The notes beneath the pieces are model-generated. The model made no database searches, was not told where the DNA came from, and saw only the letters and a program-made list of their open reading frames with translations. The position numbers and the translations under genes are program-made. 64,000 nt of DNA. It comes from Streptomyces minutiscleroticus. GTDB lineage: Bacteria > Actinomycetota > Actinomycetes > Streptomycetales > Streptomycetaceae. Each line of letters starts with the position of its first letter. The stretch's first letter is position 1. The stretch covers positions 124,001 through 188,000 of the forward strand of contig NZ_BMVU01000003.1 in the NCBI RefSeq assembly GCF_014650875.1, written 5' to 3'. Positions 43,854 through 52,473 of this stretch are shown here, piece by piece.

Positions 43854-44171
43854 TCACGGCTGCGCGGACTCCGACGCCGCGTCGACCAGCTCCTGCAACG
43901 CGTCCTCCCCGAGATCGTCCGCGTCCTGCAGGGCCTTGCCGTAGTCGTGCGCGGACAGGTCCGCGCACTCCGGCGCGCCGGAGTCCTCACCGGCGGCTAT
44001 CGCTTCGGTGCACGCCTTGATCTGGTCCGCCACCGACGCCCCCGCCGAGGCGCTGGAGGTGGCGGCCGGCGTCGACCCCGCGGGCTCGGCGTCGGCGGAG
44101 TCGGAGCCGGAACAGCCCGCGAGCGCGAGGCAGGCCGTGGTGAGCACGATGAAATCGAGATGACGGCGCAT
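43854..44171 (-). CDS. small secreted lipoprotein, 105 aa
   Basis: A short lipoprotein signal, RRHLDFIVLTTACLALAGC, gives a lipobox LAGC with Cys at residue 20. A Ser/Ala/Thr-rich linker (about 21-47) follows. The C-terminal 55 residues are acidic and helical, with two cysteines (IKACTEAIAAG, GAPECADLS) that could form one disulphide. I do not recognise the domain. The ATG at 44171 is used since the signal peptide starts there. It is convergent with the module B operon. Confidence 0.7.
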   Translation of the reverse strand: MRRHLDFIVLTTACLALAGCSGSDSADAEPAGSTPAATSSASAGASVADQIKACTEAIAAGEDSGAPECADLSAHDYGKALQDADDLGEDALQELVDAASESAQP

Positions 44172-44504
44172 GGGTCCCCCCCATAACAGGAATGTGATCT
44201 TCTGCATCATCGAGCCATGAGGACGCAGCGTGCGCGTCATGTGACCGATTCGTGATGGACCATGGTCGGGTCCGGGTACGCCGGCTCCACGTCGCCGTCC
44301 TGCCGGCCCCCGCCCGGCGGCGGCGTCCGCGGCCGCGGACGGTCCGCGGGCCCTGTCCGCGGGCCGGAGCGCATGGCTCGAGGTGTCCGTACCGGCCCGG
44401 TCCGTCCGGCGATCCGGTGAATCGGGCGGGGCGTGCCGATATCGTCGGTGTGAGCAGGTGTACGGCCATCACGCAGGAACCGTGGGAGTCGTCGAGGAGG
44501 CCCT
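44172..44504. promoter_or_regulatory. 333-bp divergent intergenic region
   Basis: No gene was seen. It carries the promoters of the leftward lipoprotein gene and the rightward PPOX-fold gene. GATATCGTCGGTGTG near 44438 is the most AT-rich part on the right side. Confidence 0.35.
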
Positions 44505-44930
44505 GTGGCACTGACCCGTGAAGAACGTGAGCAGTTCCTGGCCGAGCCGCACGTCGGTGCGCTCGCCGTGGCGGCCGAGGAGGGACGGGCACCGCTCTCC
44601 GTGCCGATCTGGTACCACTACGAGCCGGGCGGTGAGCTGTGGATCCTGACGGGGCGTGACTCGCGCAAAGCCCGGCTGATCGGTGACGCCGGCCGCTTCA
44701 CGATGATGGCGGACCGTGTGGAGCCCACCATCCGGTACGTCTGCGCGGAGGGCCCGGTCGTCGGGGTGGCTCCGGGTACGCGGGAGGACCATCTCAGGCT
44801 CGCCTCCCGGTACCTGCCCGCGGGGAAGGCCGAGGCGTTCGTCGACTACGCGGAGCGGGAGCTGGGGCCGCAGGTGGTCATCAGGATGCGCCCGCAGCAC
44901 TGGGTCGGCTCCGACCTGGGCCGGATGTAG
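44505..44930 (+). CDS. pyridoxamine-5'-phosphate-oxidase-fold (PPOX) protein, 141 aa
   Basis: This is a small split-barrel flavin- or F420-binding protein. Typical segments are FLAEPHVGALAVAAEEGRAP (residues 11-30), VPIWYHYEPGGELWILTGRDSRKARLI with the RKARLI phosphate-binding part, and YVCAEGPVVGV. The length and Trp near the end (QHWVGSDLG) fit F420- or FMN-binding oxidoreductases of this superfamily. The GTG start has GAGGAGG upstream. A 40-bp palindrome follows the stop. The cofactor cannot be read from sequence alone. Confidence 0.85.
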   Translation: MALTREEREQFLAEPHVGALAVAAEEGRAPLSVPIWYHYEPGGELWILTGRDSRKARLIGDAGRFTMMADRVEPTIRYVCAEGPVVGVAPGTREDHLRLASRYLPAGKAEAFVDYAERELGPQVVIRMRPQHWVGSDLGRM

Positions 44931-44940
44931 GAGCGTCGTC

Positions 44941-44980
44941 CCCGGACCGCCCCCGGACCCGGGTCCGGGGGCGGTCCGGG
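44941..44980 (+). terminator. 40-bp perfect palindrome, likely terminator
   Basis: Positions 44941-44960 are the exact reverse complement of 44961-44980, with no loop. It starts 10 bp after the PPOX gene stop. Its length and perfection exceed the usual terminator. Confidence 0.7.
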
Positions 44981-45272
44981 TCCTGCGTCCAGGGGCGGTG
45001 AGGCACCCGGTCGCGGGCCGGGAGCCGCGGACCCGGGCGCGGCGGACGGCGTGCCCCGGCGGCGGGGACGTACCGGTACCGGGTGCCGGACGGTGACGAC
45101 CAGGGCGGGAGCACTTCCTCCTACCCCGGCCTCTAAGCTGTGCTGTCATCAGGGTCGCGACGGAGCAGCCGCTCGGAGGTCCGCCCCGGTCCCGGTGATC
45201 CGGGCCGGCCCCCGCGGCCGGACGACGTCCTTCGCCGCCCTCGCCCTGCGACCGCCCACTCGGAAAGACGAC

Positions 45273-45473
45273 ATGAACCGACTCGCGAGCAACGCACCCG
45301 CAGCGGTCACCGGTGCGGCAGGCCTCCGCACGGCCTCCGCGCCGGCCCGGACGGGCCGGACCGCCACCGCCCGCGGCGGGCGCGAACCCGCCGGCCGTAT
45401 CGGGGCCGCCGTTCCGGCCGACCGGTCCGTCCCGGCACTCCCGTCCGCCGTCACACCGGAGGCCACGGCATGA
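45273..45473 (+). CDS. small ORF coupled to the aminotransferase, 66 aa
   Basis: The frame starts at an ATG with GGAAAG five bases upstream and ends in TGA overlapping the aminotransferase start (ATGA at 45470-45473). The product is Ala/Arg/Pro/Gly/Thr-rich (MNRLASNAPAAVTGAAGLRT...) without hydrophobic segments or Cys. GC3 is high. It may be a coupling leader peptide whose translation opens the aminotransferase start. The frame is open about 74 codons further upstream, but the ATG with its ribosome binding site is preferred. No family is recognised. Confidence 0.5.
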   Translation: MNRLASNAPAAVTGAAGLRTASAPARTGRTATARGGREPAGRIGAAVPADRSVPALPSAVTPEATA

Positions 45474-46654
45474 GCGGTGTCCGGATCTCGCAACGTGCCC
45501 GGGCCGTCGCCCCGTTCCACGCCATGGAGTTCAGCAAGCAGGCCGCCGCCCTGGAGGCCCGGGGACACCATGTGGTCAAGCTCAGCCTCGGCGAACCGGA
45601 CTTCGGCGCGCCCCCGGCCGTCCTGGAGGCGATGCGCGAGGCCATGGACGGACGGCCCATGCCCTACACCGCCGCCCTCGGACTCCCCGCTCTGAGACAG
45701 GCCGTCGCACGGTTCTACCGCGACCGGCACGGTGTGGAGGTCGACCCTTCGCGGGTCGTGGTGACGGCGGGGGCCTCGGCCGCCCTGGTGCTGGCCGTCG
45801 CCGCGCTGGTCGACCCCGGCGACGAGGTGCTCATCGGTGACCCGTCCTACCCGTGCAACCGGCAGATCGCCGAGAGCTTCGGCGCCCGCGTAGCCCTCGT
45901 TCCCACCACGGCCGGTACGCGGTTCCAGCTGGACGCGGCGTCGGTCCGCGCGCACTGGACGGCCGGCACGCGCGGCGTCATGATCGCCACTCCGTCGAAC
46001 CCGACGGGCACCACGATGCCGGCCGAAGAGCTCGCGGCGGTCTGCGACCTCGCGCGCGAACGCGGCGCGTGGCGCCTCGTCGACGAGATCTACCTCGGCC
46101 TCGCCGACCACGACGACGCGGGCCGGCCGCCGCGCAGCGTGCTGTCGTACGACCCCGGCGCCGTCGTCGTCAACAGCTTCTCGAAGTACTTCGGCATGAC
46201 CGGCTGGAGACTGGGATGGTGTGTCGTCCCCGAGGAACTGGTGCCGGCCGTGGAGCGGCTGGCGCAGAACTACTTCCTGTGCGCGTCCGCCCCCGCCCAG
46301 CAGGCCGCCCTGTCCTGCTTCACCCCCGAGTCCCTCGCGGTCTGCGAGGCCCGCCGCACCGAGTTCTCCGAGCGGCGCGCGCTCGTCCTCGACGGCCTGG
46401 AACGGATCGGACTGCCGGTCCCCGTCCCGCCCGACGGCGCCTTCTACGTCTACTTCGACGTCGGCCGCACCGGGCTCACCTCGTGGCAGTTCTGCGAGCG
46501 GGCCCTGAGGGAGGCGCACGTCGCCCTCACGCCGGGCAGGGACTTCGGCGTCCACACGGCGCAGAGCCACGTCCGCCTCTCGTACGCGGCGTCGGCCGAC
46601 GAGCTACGCGAAGGGCTCGCCCGGCTCGGCGAGTTCACGGCCGGACTCCGGTAG
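45470..46654 (+). CDS. class I/II PLP-dependent aminotransferase, 394 aa
   Basis: This fold-type I aminotransferase resembles the aspartate/aromatic aminotransferase AspC/PatA group. Motifs are VVKLSLGEPDFGAPPAVLEA (about residues 36-55), PYTAALGLPALRQAVA, IATPSNPTGTTMP (Asn of the PLP site), and the Schiff-base Lys in NSFSKYFGMTGWRLGW. The C-terminal Arg for the substrate carboxylate is in HVRLSYAAS. It overlaps the small ORF by four bases. Amino acid specificity is open, and no biosynthetic partner is adjacent. Confidence 0.9.
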   Translation: MSGVRISQRARAVAPFHAMEFSKQAAALEARGHHVVKLSLGEPDFGAPPAVLEAMREAMDGRPMPYTAALGLPALRQAVARFYRDRHGVEVDPSRVVVTAGASAALVLAVAALVDPGDEVLIGDPSYPCNRQIAESFGARVALVPTTAGTRFQLDAASVRAHWTAGTRGVMIATPSNPTGTTMPAEELAAVCDLARERGAWRLVDEIYLGLADHDDAGRPPRSVLSYDPGAVVVNSFSKYFGMTGWRLGWCVVPEELVPAVERLAQNYFLCASAPAQQAALSCFTPESLAVCEARRTEFSERRALVLDGLERIGLPVPVPPDGAFYVYFDVGRTGLTSWQFCERALREAHVALTPGRDFGVHTAQSHVRLSYAASADELREGLARLGEFTAGLR

Positions 46655-46693
46655 GCCGGGGGACCGGCGGGCCCCGCGGGCCGCCCGGCTCCC

Positions 46694-46957
46694 TCAGCGG
46701 CGGCCCTTGAGGCGCTCCACTCCCGCGACGCCCACGGCGGCGAGGAGGATCTGGACGGCCAGCTCGATCCAGTCCACGCCGCCGGTGTCGGCGACCCCCA
46801 GGGCGCCGGCGACCGCGGTACCGATGAGCGCGGCGACGACGCCGACCAGGATGGTCCACAGCACCCCGATGTGCTGACGGCCGGGCAGGACGAGGCGGCC
46901 CAGAACGCCGATCACGATACCGATCACGATCGCGGCGAAGATCCCCGAAATCTCCAT
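46694..46957 (-). CDS. GlsB/YeaQ/YmgE-family membrane protein, 87 aa
   Basis: This is a small transglycosylase-associated-type protein with three hydrophobic segments: residues 4-22 (SGIFAAIVIGIVIGVLGRL), 31-53 (GVLWTILVGVVAALIGTAVAGAL) and 61-80. The family is often stress-induced, with unknown mechanism. The ATG at 46957 has GAGAGGGA upstream. A 30-bp inverted repeat begins 19 bp upstream of the start and must overlap its promoter. Confidence 0.85.
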   Translation of the reverse strand: MEISGIFAAIVIGIVIGVLGRLVLPGRQHIGVLWTILVGVVAALIGTAVAGALGVADTGGVDWIELAVQILLAAVGVAGVERLKGRR

Positions 46958-46975
46958 GGTGTCCCTCTCCACATC

Positions 46976-47005
46976 TGTCATATCTACAAGGCTGTAGATA
47001 TGACA
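46976..47005. promoter_or_regulatory. 30-bp operator, 13-bp perfect arms (BlaI/CopY-like)
   Basis: TGTCATATCTACA and TGTAGATATGACA are exact inverted copies separated by AGGC. The TACA-N4-TGTA centre resembles sites of BlaI/MecI/CopY-type repressors. It lies upstream of the YeaQ-type gene. No such repressor gene is in the window. Confidence 0.65.
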
Positions 47006-47239
47006 GTGCCCCGGCCTCGCCGGGGCAGTCCTGTCCCCGGCGCTGCACGCCGGCACGGCCGTCGTGGGATGCGTGGCCGGGGTGGCGGCCGGGAGCGGAC
47101 CGGCGCACGTGGCCGGCCGTTCGGCACCGCCGGCCCCCTGGCCCCGGCCGGCGGCCCCGGTCCTCGCGGCCGAGTGCGCCGTCCCGCTCGCGGTCGGCGC
47201 CGCCCGGATCGGCTACCGGCCCGATCCGCCCGCCGGCGG

Positions 47240-48016
47240 TCAGGCGCTGTGCCGGGACCGCTGTGCGGAGTCCAGCGGGCGCCGCAGGTACGGTGCGAGG
47301 AGGCCGCGGTAGTCGTTGCTGGGCGCCAGGCCCAGCTCCTCGCGCAGCTGGCGCCGGTAGGTCTCGTAGAAGCGCAGCGCGTCCGCGACGTTCCCCTCGG
47401 CGAGGTGGATCTCGCTCACGCAGCGGTGGGCGCTCTCGCGCAGCGGGTCCGCCTCCAGCGCGGCCATGGCGAACTCCATGGCCGCGCTCATCTCCCCGGC
47501 CTCGCGCAGCCGCCTGCTGCAGGCCTCCAGGGTGTGCAGACGCTTCTGGCGGAAGTGCTCGCGCTCCACGATCAGCCAGTTCTCGCTCCAGGTGGGCAGG
47601 AGGTCCTGGCACAGCTGGACGGGCACCGTCGGCCAGGAAGCCGCGAGCCGGTCGCTGCCGAGGTCGCGCACGATGCGGTGGGCCGCGTGCAGGTCGACAC
47701 GGACCCGCTGGTCGAGCTGGAGGCGATCGTTGTCGCAGGTCACTACGTGGTGGGACCCGTCGGTGCGGGACAGGCGCCACAGCGCGGAGCGGAGGCTGGC
47801 GGCGGAGCGCCTGTCGGGCAGATGGGGCCACAGCAGCGCCGCCGCACTGCTGCGCGGCAGCCCCTGCGGATGGATCGCGAGCAGCACCAGCAGCTTCTGG
47901 GTGACAGGGGCCAGGTAGGCGTTCCCGTCGGGGAAACGGACCGTGAAATGGCCGAGCAGCGACATCTCCGCCCAGGGCCGGGAGGGGTCATCACGGTGGA
48001 GAGTGGTGACTGCCAT
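47240..48016 (-). CDS. SARP-like (AfsR/BTAD) transcriptional regulator, 258 aa
   Basis: This is a regulator of the Streptomyces antibiotic regulatory protein group. The N-terminal OmpR-type winged helix (about residues 15-100) includes LLVLLAIHPQGLPRSSAAALLWPHLPDRRSAASLRSALWRL. The bacterial transcriptional activation domain, with TPR-like helices, covers about 105-250 and ends ALRFYETYRRQLREELGLAPS, a hallmark. It has no ATPase. It is divergent from the Mn-catalase operon, its likeliest target, since no secondary-metabolite cluster is beside it. Confidence 0.9.
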   Translation of the reverse strand: MAVTTLHRDDPSRPWAEMSLLGHFTVRFPDGNAYLAPVTQKLLVLLAIHPQGLPRSSAAALLWPHLPDRRSAASLRSALWRLSRTDGSHHVVTCDNDRLQLDQRVRVDLHAAHRIVRDLGSDRLAASWPTVPVQLCQDLLPTWSENWLIVEREHFRQKRLHTLEACSRRLREAGEMSAAMEFAMAALEADPLRESAHRCVSEIHLAEGNVADALRFYETYRRQLREELGLAPSNDYRGLLAPYLRRPLDSAQRSRHSA

Positions 48017-48410
48017 GGCTCCTCATGCTTTCCGGGAGACGGTCGGATCGTCGGGGGTGTCCGGGACGGAGCGTGACCACCCCGTCCCTGCTGCCGGGTC
48101 CCCCCTTTCAAGGCATTTCCTCCGGTGAATCCCGCACGTCTGTGTACGGTGCGGCGTCACCGGCCGCGCACCAAGCCCCTGACCTGCAATTTTCCTTGGA
48201 CCGAAAAAGTGTTTTCTCGGTTTCGGACGACGCCGGACACGCTGGGAGGGCGCGGGAACACGGTGGGTGCCCGCCGGCGGTAGGCGTACGGAGACAGCAC
48301 GGTGACGGCGGGTGCCTAGCGTCGTGACGTGGAAGGGCAGGCGCCGGCCGGGCATCGGCACGGGCCTGCTCCGCCGCCGTTCAGACCGCATCCGCGAACA
48401 GGAGCACACC
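48017..48410. promoter_or_regulatory. 394-bp divergent region, SARP / Mn catalase
   Basis: No gene was seen. An AT-richer island at about 48185-48235 (GCAATTTTCCTTGGACC, GTTTTCTCGGTTTCGG) is the probable control region for the catalase operon; TTTTC direct repeats are possible SARP half sites. Confidence 0.4.
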
Positions 48411-49334
48411 ATGTTCCGACACACCCAGAGGCTGCAGTTCGACGCGAAGCCGGAGAAGCCGGACCCGGTGTACGCGCACAAGCTGCAGGAACTCGTCGGC
48501 GGTGCCTACGGCGAGATGTCCGTGATGATGCAGTACCTGTTCCAGGGCTGGAACACCCGCATCAAGGGCAAGTACAAAGACCTGATCATGAACACCGCCA
48601 CCGAGGAGATCGGTCACGTGGAGATGCTCGCCACGATGATCGCCAGGCTCCTGGAGGGCGCACCGAACACCGCGACCACGAAGATGGCGACCTCCGACCC
48701 GGCCGTGGGGGCGGTCCTGGGCGGCATGGACCCCCAGCAGGCCATCATCGCCGGCGGGGCGGCGCTGCCCGCGGACAGCAACGGCTACCCCTGGAACGGC
48801 CGCTACGCGGTCGCCAGCGGCAACCTCCTCGCCGACTTCTACGCCAACGTCGCCGCGGAGGCCCAGAGCCGGCTGCAGACGGCCCGGCTGTACAACATGA
48901 CCGACGACCCGGGCGTCAAGGACATGCTGAAGTTCAACCTCGCCCGCGACACCGTGCACCAGAACCAGTGGCTCGCCGCGATCGAGCAGCTGAAGGAGGA
49001 CGGCCTGGAGGGCGTGGTCGTTCCCGGCGGCTTCGAGGACGTCGAGTACCGCGAGCACGCGCAGACGATCTGGGCCCTGTCCGACGGCGCCGAGTCCGAG
49101 GTCGGCCTGTGGGCCGGCGGCCCGACACCGGACGGCGAGCACGAGTTCAGCGTGCTGACCGCCCCGGAGCCGCTCGGCGACGTCGGCCAGGCCCCGCCGC
49201 CGGACCCGAAGCTGTACGCCACCTACGACGGCAGCCTGGGCCGACCCAAGGGGCCCGTGCTCGGCACCGAGACCGGCCTGAAGGGAAAGATCAAGGGCGC
49301 GATGAAGCCCACCACGGGTACGCCGGACGAGTGA
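48411..49334 (+). CDS. manganese catalase, 307 aa
   Basis: This is a non-haem catalase with a dimanganese centre. Metal ligands are visible in the four-helix bundle: Glu35 (GAYGEMSVMMQYLF), Glu65/66 and His69 (ATEEIGHVEM), Glu150 (NVAAEAQSRL) and His183 (ARDTVHQNQW). The length and the extended C-terminus (EHEFSVLTAPEPLGDVGQ) fit the family. AGGAG precedes the ATG at 48411. It heads an operon-like run with a small membrane protein and an NRAMP transporter, which could supply the manganese. Confidence 0.95.
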   Translation: MFRHTQRLQFDAKPEKPDPVYAHKLQELVGGAYGEMSVMMQYLFQGWNTRIKGKYKDLIMNTATEEIGHVEMLATMIARLLEGAPNTATTKMATSDPAVGAVLGGMDPQQAIIAGGAALPADSNGYPWNGRYAVASGNLLADFYANVAAEAQSRLQTARLYNMTDDPGVKDMLKFNLARDTVHQNQWLAAIEQLKEDGLEGVVVPGGFEDVEYREHAQTIWALSDGAESEVGLWAGGPTPDGEHEFSVLTAPEPLGDVGQAPPPDPKLYATYDGSLGRPKGPVLGTETGLKGKIKGAMKPTTGTPDE

Positions 49335-49397
49335 GGCACGTGCCGGGCCCGCCCACGGGCGGGCCCGGCACGCCCGTTTCCGAAGGGAACACCATCG

Positions 49398-49631
49398 ATG
49401 CGCCACTCCGTGCTCTCCTCACCGCCGCGTTCCGCGACGTCCCGCCTCGTACTGAGCGGTGTGTACGTACTGTCCGCCGTGGCCGGACTCGTGTACGGCA
49501 CCACGGCCCACCAGGTCCTGGCCGCCGTCCTCCTGGTGGCCGGCCTCGCGGGGACCCTGTCCGTACGCGCCGTGCGCCGATCGGGCCTCCCGCGGCGCGC
49601 CTCCCTGGCAGAGGGGAGGCGGCATGCTTGA
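49398..49631 (+). CDS. small membrane protein preceding NRAMP, 77 aa
   Basis: Two hydrophobic segments at about residues 17-34 (LVLSGVYVLSAVAGLVYG) and 39-56 (VLAAVLLVAGLAGTLSV) are followed by a basic tail. It overlaps the NRAMP start by eight bases. A related sequence is fused in frame to the N-terminus of the second NRAMP (52474-52875), which suggests a functional partnership. GAAGGGAA lies upstream of the ATG. No known family. Confidence 0.7.
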   Translation: MRHSVLSSPPRSATSRLVLSGVYVLSAVAGLVYGTTAHQVLAAVLLVAGLAGTLSVRAVRRSGLPRRASLAEGRRHA

Positions 49632-50943
49632 CCCGGCCTCCACCACACACGTACCGCACACCCCCCTCGCCCCGCCGACCGGCCCGCCCACCCTCGCGGC
49701 CGAAGCCGTCGCCGCGGACCGGCCGGTGCCGAGGACCGCGAACGGCTCCCGGCTGCGGCTGCTCCTGGCGATGCTCGGTCCGGCGTTCGTCGTGTCGGTC
49801 GCCTACGTGGACCCCGGCAACTTCGCCACCAACATGACCGCGGGCGCCCGCTACGGGCCCATGCTGCTGTGGGTGATCGCCGCCGCGAACGTCATGGCCG
49901 TCTTCGTCCAGTACCTCGCCTGCAAGGCGGGCGTCGCCACGGGCCAGGACCTCCCCCAGCTGTGCCGGACCCACACCCCCCGCGCCGTGAACCGGACACT
50001 GTGGATACAGGCGGAGCTCGTCGCGATGGCCACCGACCTGGCCGAGTTCGTCGGCGGCGCCGTGGCCCTGCACATCCTCTTCGGCATCCCGCTGCTGCCG
50101 GCCGCCTTCATCGTCGCGCTCACGTCGCTGGTGCTGCTGACCCTCGCCCCCGAGGGACGCCGCCGCTTCGAGGTCGTGACGGCCGCGCTGCTCCTGGTCG
50201 TCCTGGCCGGATTCGTCTACCAGGCGGTGGCCGCCGGAGCGTGGAGCGGCGCCCTGTCCGGCATGCGTCCCCGCTTCGCCGACACCCAGAGCATCCTGCT
50301 GACCACGGGCATGATCGGTGCCACCGTCATGCCGCACGTCATCTACCTGCACTCCTCGCTGGCACGCAGCCCCGCCCACCTCTCCCGGGAACGCAAGCGA
50401 CGGCAGTTGCGCGCACACCGTTCCGCCCTGATCATCGCGCTCGGCATCGCGGGGCTGGTCAACGCCAGCATGCTCACCATCGCCGCCGCGTCCCTGCACG
50501 GGAGCGGTACGCAGGAGACGCTGGAGTCCTTCCACGCCGGCCTGGGCGGCTCCCTGGGCGCCGGCGCCGCGGTCGCCTTCGCGCTCGCCCTGCTCGCGTC
50601 CGGGCTGGCCTCCTCGGGCGTCGGCACCTTCGCCGGTCAGGTCATCCTGCGCGGCTTCCTCGGGCGCAGCATCCCGCTGACCGTGCGCCGCCTGGTGACC
50701 ATGGCCCCGCCCCTGGCGGTCCTGTCCCTGGGGGTCGAACCGACCCAGGCGCTCGTCCTGAGCCAGGTCGTGCTTTCCTTCGGGGTCCCCTTCGCGCTCG
50801 TCCCCCTGCTGGTCTTCACGGCGCGCAGGAAGATCATGGGCGCCCTGGCCAACCGCCGCGCCACCACCGTGGCGGCCGTCGTGGTGAGCGCCGTCATCAG
50901 CGGACTCAACATCCTGCTCGTCGTCCGCACCTTCGGCGCGTGA
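49624..50943 (+). CDS. NRAMP-family Mn2+/metal transporter (plus-strand copy), 439 aa
   Basis: This is a proton-coupled divalent metal importer of the MntH type. After a 45-residue Pro/Thr/Ala-rich N-terminus come about eleven helices. The metal-site motifs are DPGN (residues 63-66, TM1) and GATVMPHVIYLHSS (TM6), which with its Met favours transition metals. ELVAMATDLAEFVGGAVAL (TM3) is also characteristic. The GGAGG-rich end of the small gene acts as its ribosome binding site. Lying behind Mn catalase, it most probably imports manganese. Confidence 0.92.
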   Translation: MLDPASTTHVPHTPLAPPTGPPTLAAEAVAADRPVPRTANGSRLRLLLAMLGPAFVVSVAYVDPGNFATNMTAGARYGPMLLWVIAAANVMAVFVQYLACKAGVATGQDLPQLCRTHTPRAVNRTLWIQAELVAMATDLAEFVGGAVALHILFGIPLLPAAFIVALTSLVLLTLAPEGRRRFEVVTAALLLVVLAGFVYQAVAAGAWSGALSGMRPRFADTQSILLTTGMIGATVMPHVIYLHSSLARSPAHLSRERKRRQLRAHRSALIIALGIAGLVNASMLTIAAASLHGSGTQETLESFHAGLGGSLGAGAAVAFALALLASGLASSGVGTFAGQVILRGFLGRSIPLTVRRLVTMAPPLAVLSLGVEPTQALVLSQVVLSFGVPFALVPLLVFTARRKIMGALANRRATTVAAVVVSAVISGLNILLVVRTFGA

Positions 50944-50961
50944 CCCGGCCCGGCCGGGCCG

Positions 50962-50994
50962 GTCCCGGAGCCGCCGCGCGACCGGCTCCGGGAC
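50962..50994. terminator. hairpin after the plus-strand NRAMP gene
   Basis: An 11-bp perfect stem (GTCCCGGAGCC/GGCTCCGGGAC) with an 11-nt loop begins 18 bp past the stop. Confidence 0.65.
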
Positions 50995-51024
50995 GGGGGA
51001 GATCTCCCCGCCCGCTCTCCGGCC

Positions 51025-51057
51025 GGACCGCCGGTGCGCCTTTCGCACCGGCGGTCC
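51025..51057. terminator. hairpin between convergent NRAMP genes
   Basis: A perfect 14-bp stem (GGACCGCCGGTGCG with its complement) and CCTTT loop, 82 bp before the minus-strand NRAMP stop; it can serve both directions. Confidence 0.75.
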
Positions 51058-51138
51058 CTGCTTCTCGCGCCCACGGCCACGGAGCCTCGGCGGGCCTCCC
51101 GCCGTCGTCGGCGCGACCGGCCGCCCCGCCGTCGGCCC

Positions 51139-52473
51139 TCACAGCCCTTCAGTGGCCACCATCCCGATGAGGAAGACGTTGAGCGCGCTGATGAGCAGGA
51201 CGGCCACCGTGCCGATCGCGGTGGTGAGCGGGCGGTTGACCAACGGGCCCATCACGCTCCGGCGCGAGGTGAAGATCACGAGCGGTACGAGCGCGAAGGG
51301 TATGCCGAAGGACAGCACGACCTGGCTGAGCACCAGGGCCCAGGTGGGGTCGATGCCCAGGGCGAGCACGACCAGCGGCGGGGTCATCGTGACCAGTCGG
51401 CGGACCAGCAGCGGCACCTGCCGGCGCAGGAAGCCCTGCATGATGACCTGGCCCGCACAGGTGCCGACGCTGGAGGAGGCCAGGCCGGAGGCGAGCAGCG
51501 CCAGCGCGAAGGCCAGGGCCGCACCGGGACCGACGATGCTGCCGAGGCCCGAGTGGATGCTCTCCAGGGTCTGGTCGCTGTTCGCCCCGCTGAACGCTGT
51601 GGCGGCGATGGTGAGCATGGTGGCGTTGACGAAGCCCGCCGCGCCCAGGGCGATGACGATGCCGGTGCGGTTGGCGCGCAGCAGCGCGCGCTGCTGCGCG
51701 GGGCCGGTGCCCGCGTGCCGGGCGCCCAGCGCGGAGTGCAGGTAGATGGCGTGCGGCATGACCGTGGCGCCGACCATGCCGGTGGCCAGCAGCAGGCTGT
51801 CCGCGCCGGCGAACCGGGGGGTCAGCCCGGAGGCGGCCCCGTCCCAGGAACCGCTGCTCAGGCTCTGGTAGACGAAGGCGACGAGGATGACCACCAGGAA
51901 GGCGCCGATGGTGACCTCGAAGCGGCGTTTGCCGTCCGGCGCCAGGGCGAGCAGTACCAGTGACACCACCCCGATGATCACGGCGGCCGGCAGCAGGGGG
52001 ATGCCGAACAGCAGGTGCAGGGCGACCGCGCCGCCGACGAACTCGGCCAGGTCGGTCGCCATGGCCACCAGCTCCGCCTGTGCCCACAGCGGCCAGCGCA
52101 CCGGCCGGGGCGTGTGGTCTCGGCACAGCTCGGCGAGGGAGCGCCCGCTGACGATGCCGGCCTTGGAGGCGAGGTACTGCACGAACATCGCGATGACGTT
52201 GGCCAGCACGATCACCCAGAGCAGCATCATGCCGTAGCGGGCGCCGGCCGTCATGTTGGAGGCGAAGTTGCCCGGGTCGACGTAGGCCATCGACACGACC
52301 ACCGCCGGTCCGGTCATGAGGACGACGGTGCGGGTTCTTGCCCGTCGCCCCACGACGGGCGGGGGAGCGGACCCGTCGGGCGGGGGACCGGCGGCACCCG
52401 CACCGGCGGTGGCGGGCGCGGGGGTGGGGGCGGGAGCGAAGTGTGTCCTGAGACGGCGGCGTAGAGCGCGCAT
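51139..52473 (-). CDS. NRAMP-family Mn2+/metal transporter (minus-strand copy), 444 aa
   Basis: This is a second NRAMP importer, clearly paralogous to the convergent one. It has the same DPGN motif (SMAYVDPGNFASNMTAGARYG), MPH motif (GATVMPHAIYLHSAL) and ELVAMATDLAEFVGGAVAL. A Pro/Ala-rich N-terminus precedes TM1. The ATG at 52473 has GGAGGA eight bases upstream. The frame stays open upstream for another 134 codons that encode two more membrane helices (see 52474-52875), so translation may also begin there. Two NRAMPs facing each other next to Mn catalase make this a manganese uptake island. Confidence 0.92.
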   Translation of the reverse strand: MRALRRRLRTHFAPAPTPAPATAGAGAAGPPPDGSAPPPVVGRRARTRTVVLMTGPAVVVSMAYVDPGNFASNMTAGARYGMMLLWVIVLANVIAMFVQYLASKAGIVSGRSLAELCRDHTPRPVRWPLWAQAELVAMATDLAEFVGGAVALHLLFGIPLLPAAVIIGVVSLVLLALAPDGKRRFEVTIGAFLVVILVAFVYQSLSSGSWDGAASGLTPRFAGADSLLLATGMVGATVMPHAIYLHSALGARHAGTGPAQQRALLRANRTGIVIALGAAGFVNATMLTIAATAFSGANSDQTLESIHSGLGSIVGPGAALAFALALLASGLASSSVGTCAGQVIMQGFLRRQVPLLVRRLVTMTPPLVVLALGIDPTWALVLSQVVLSFGIPFALVPLVIFTSRRSVMGPLVNRPLTTAIGTVAVLLISALNVFLIGMVATEGL

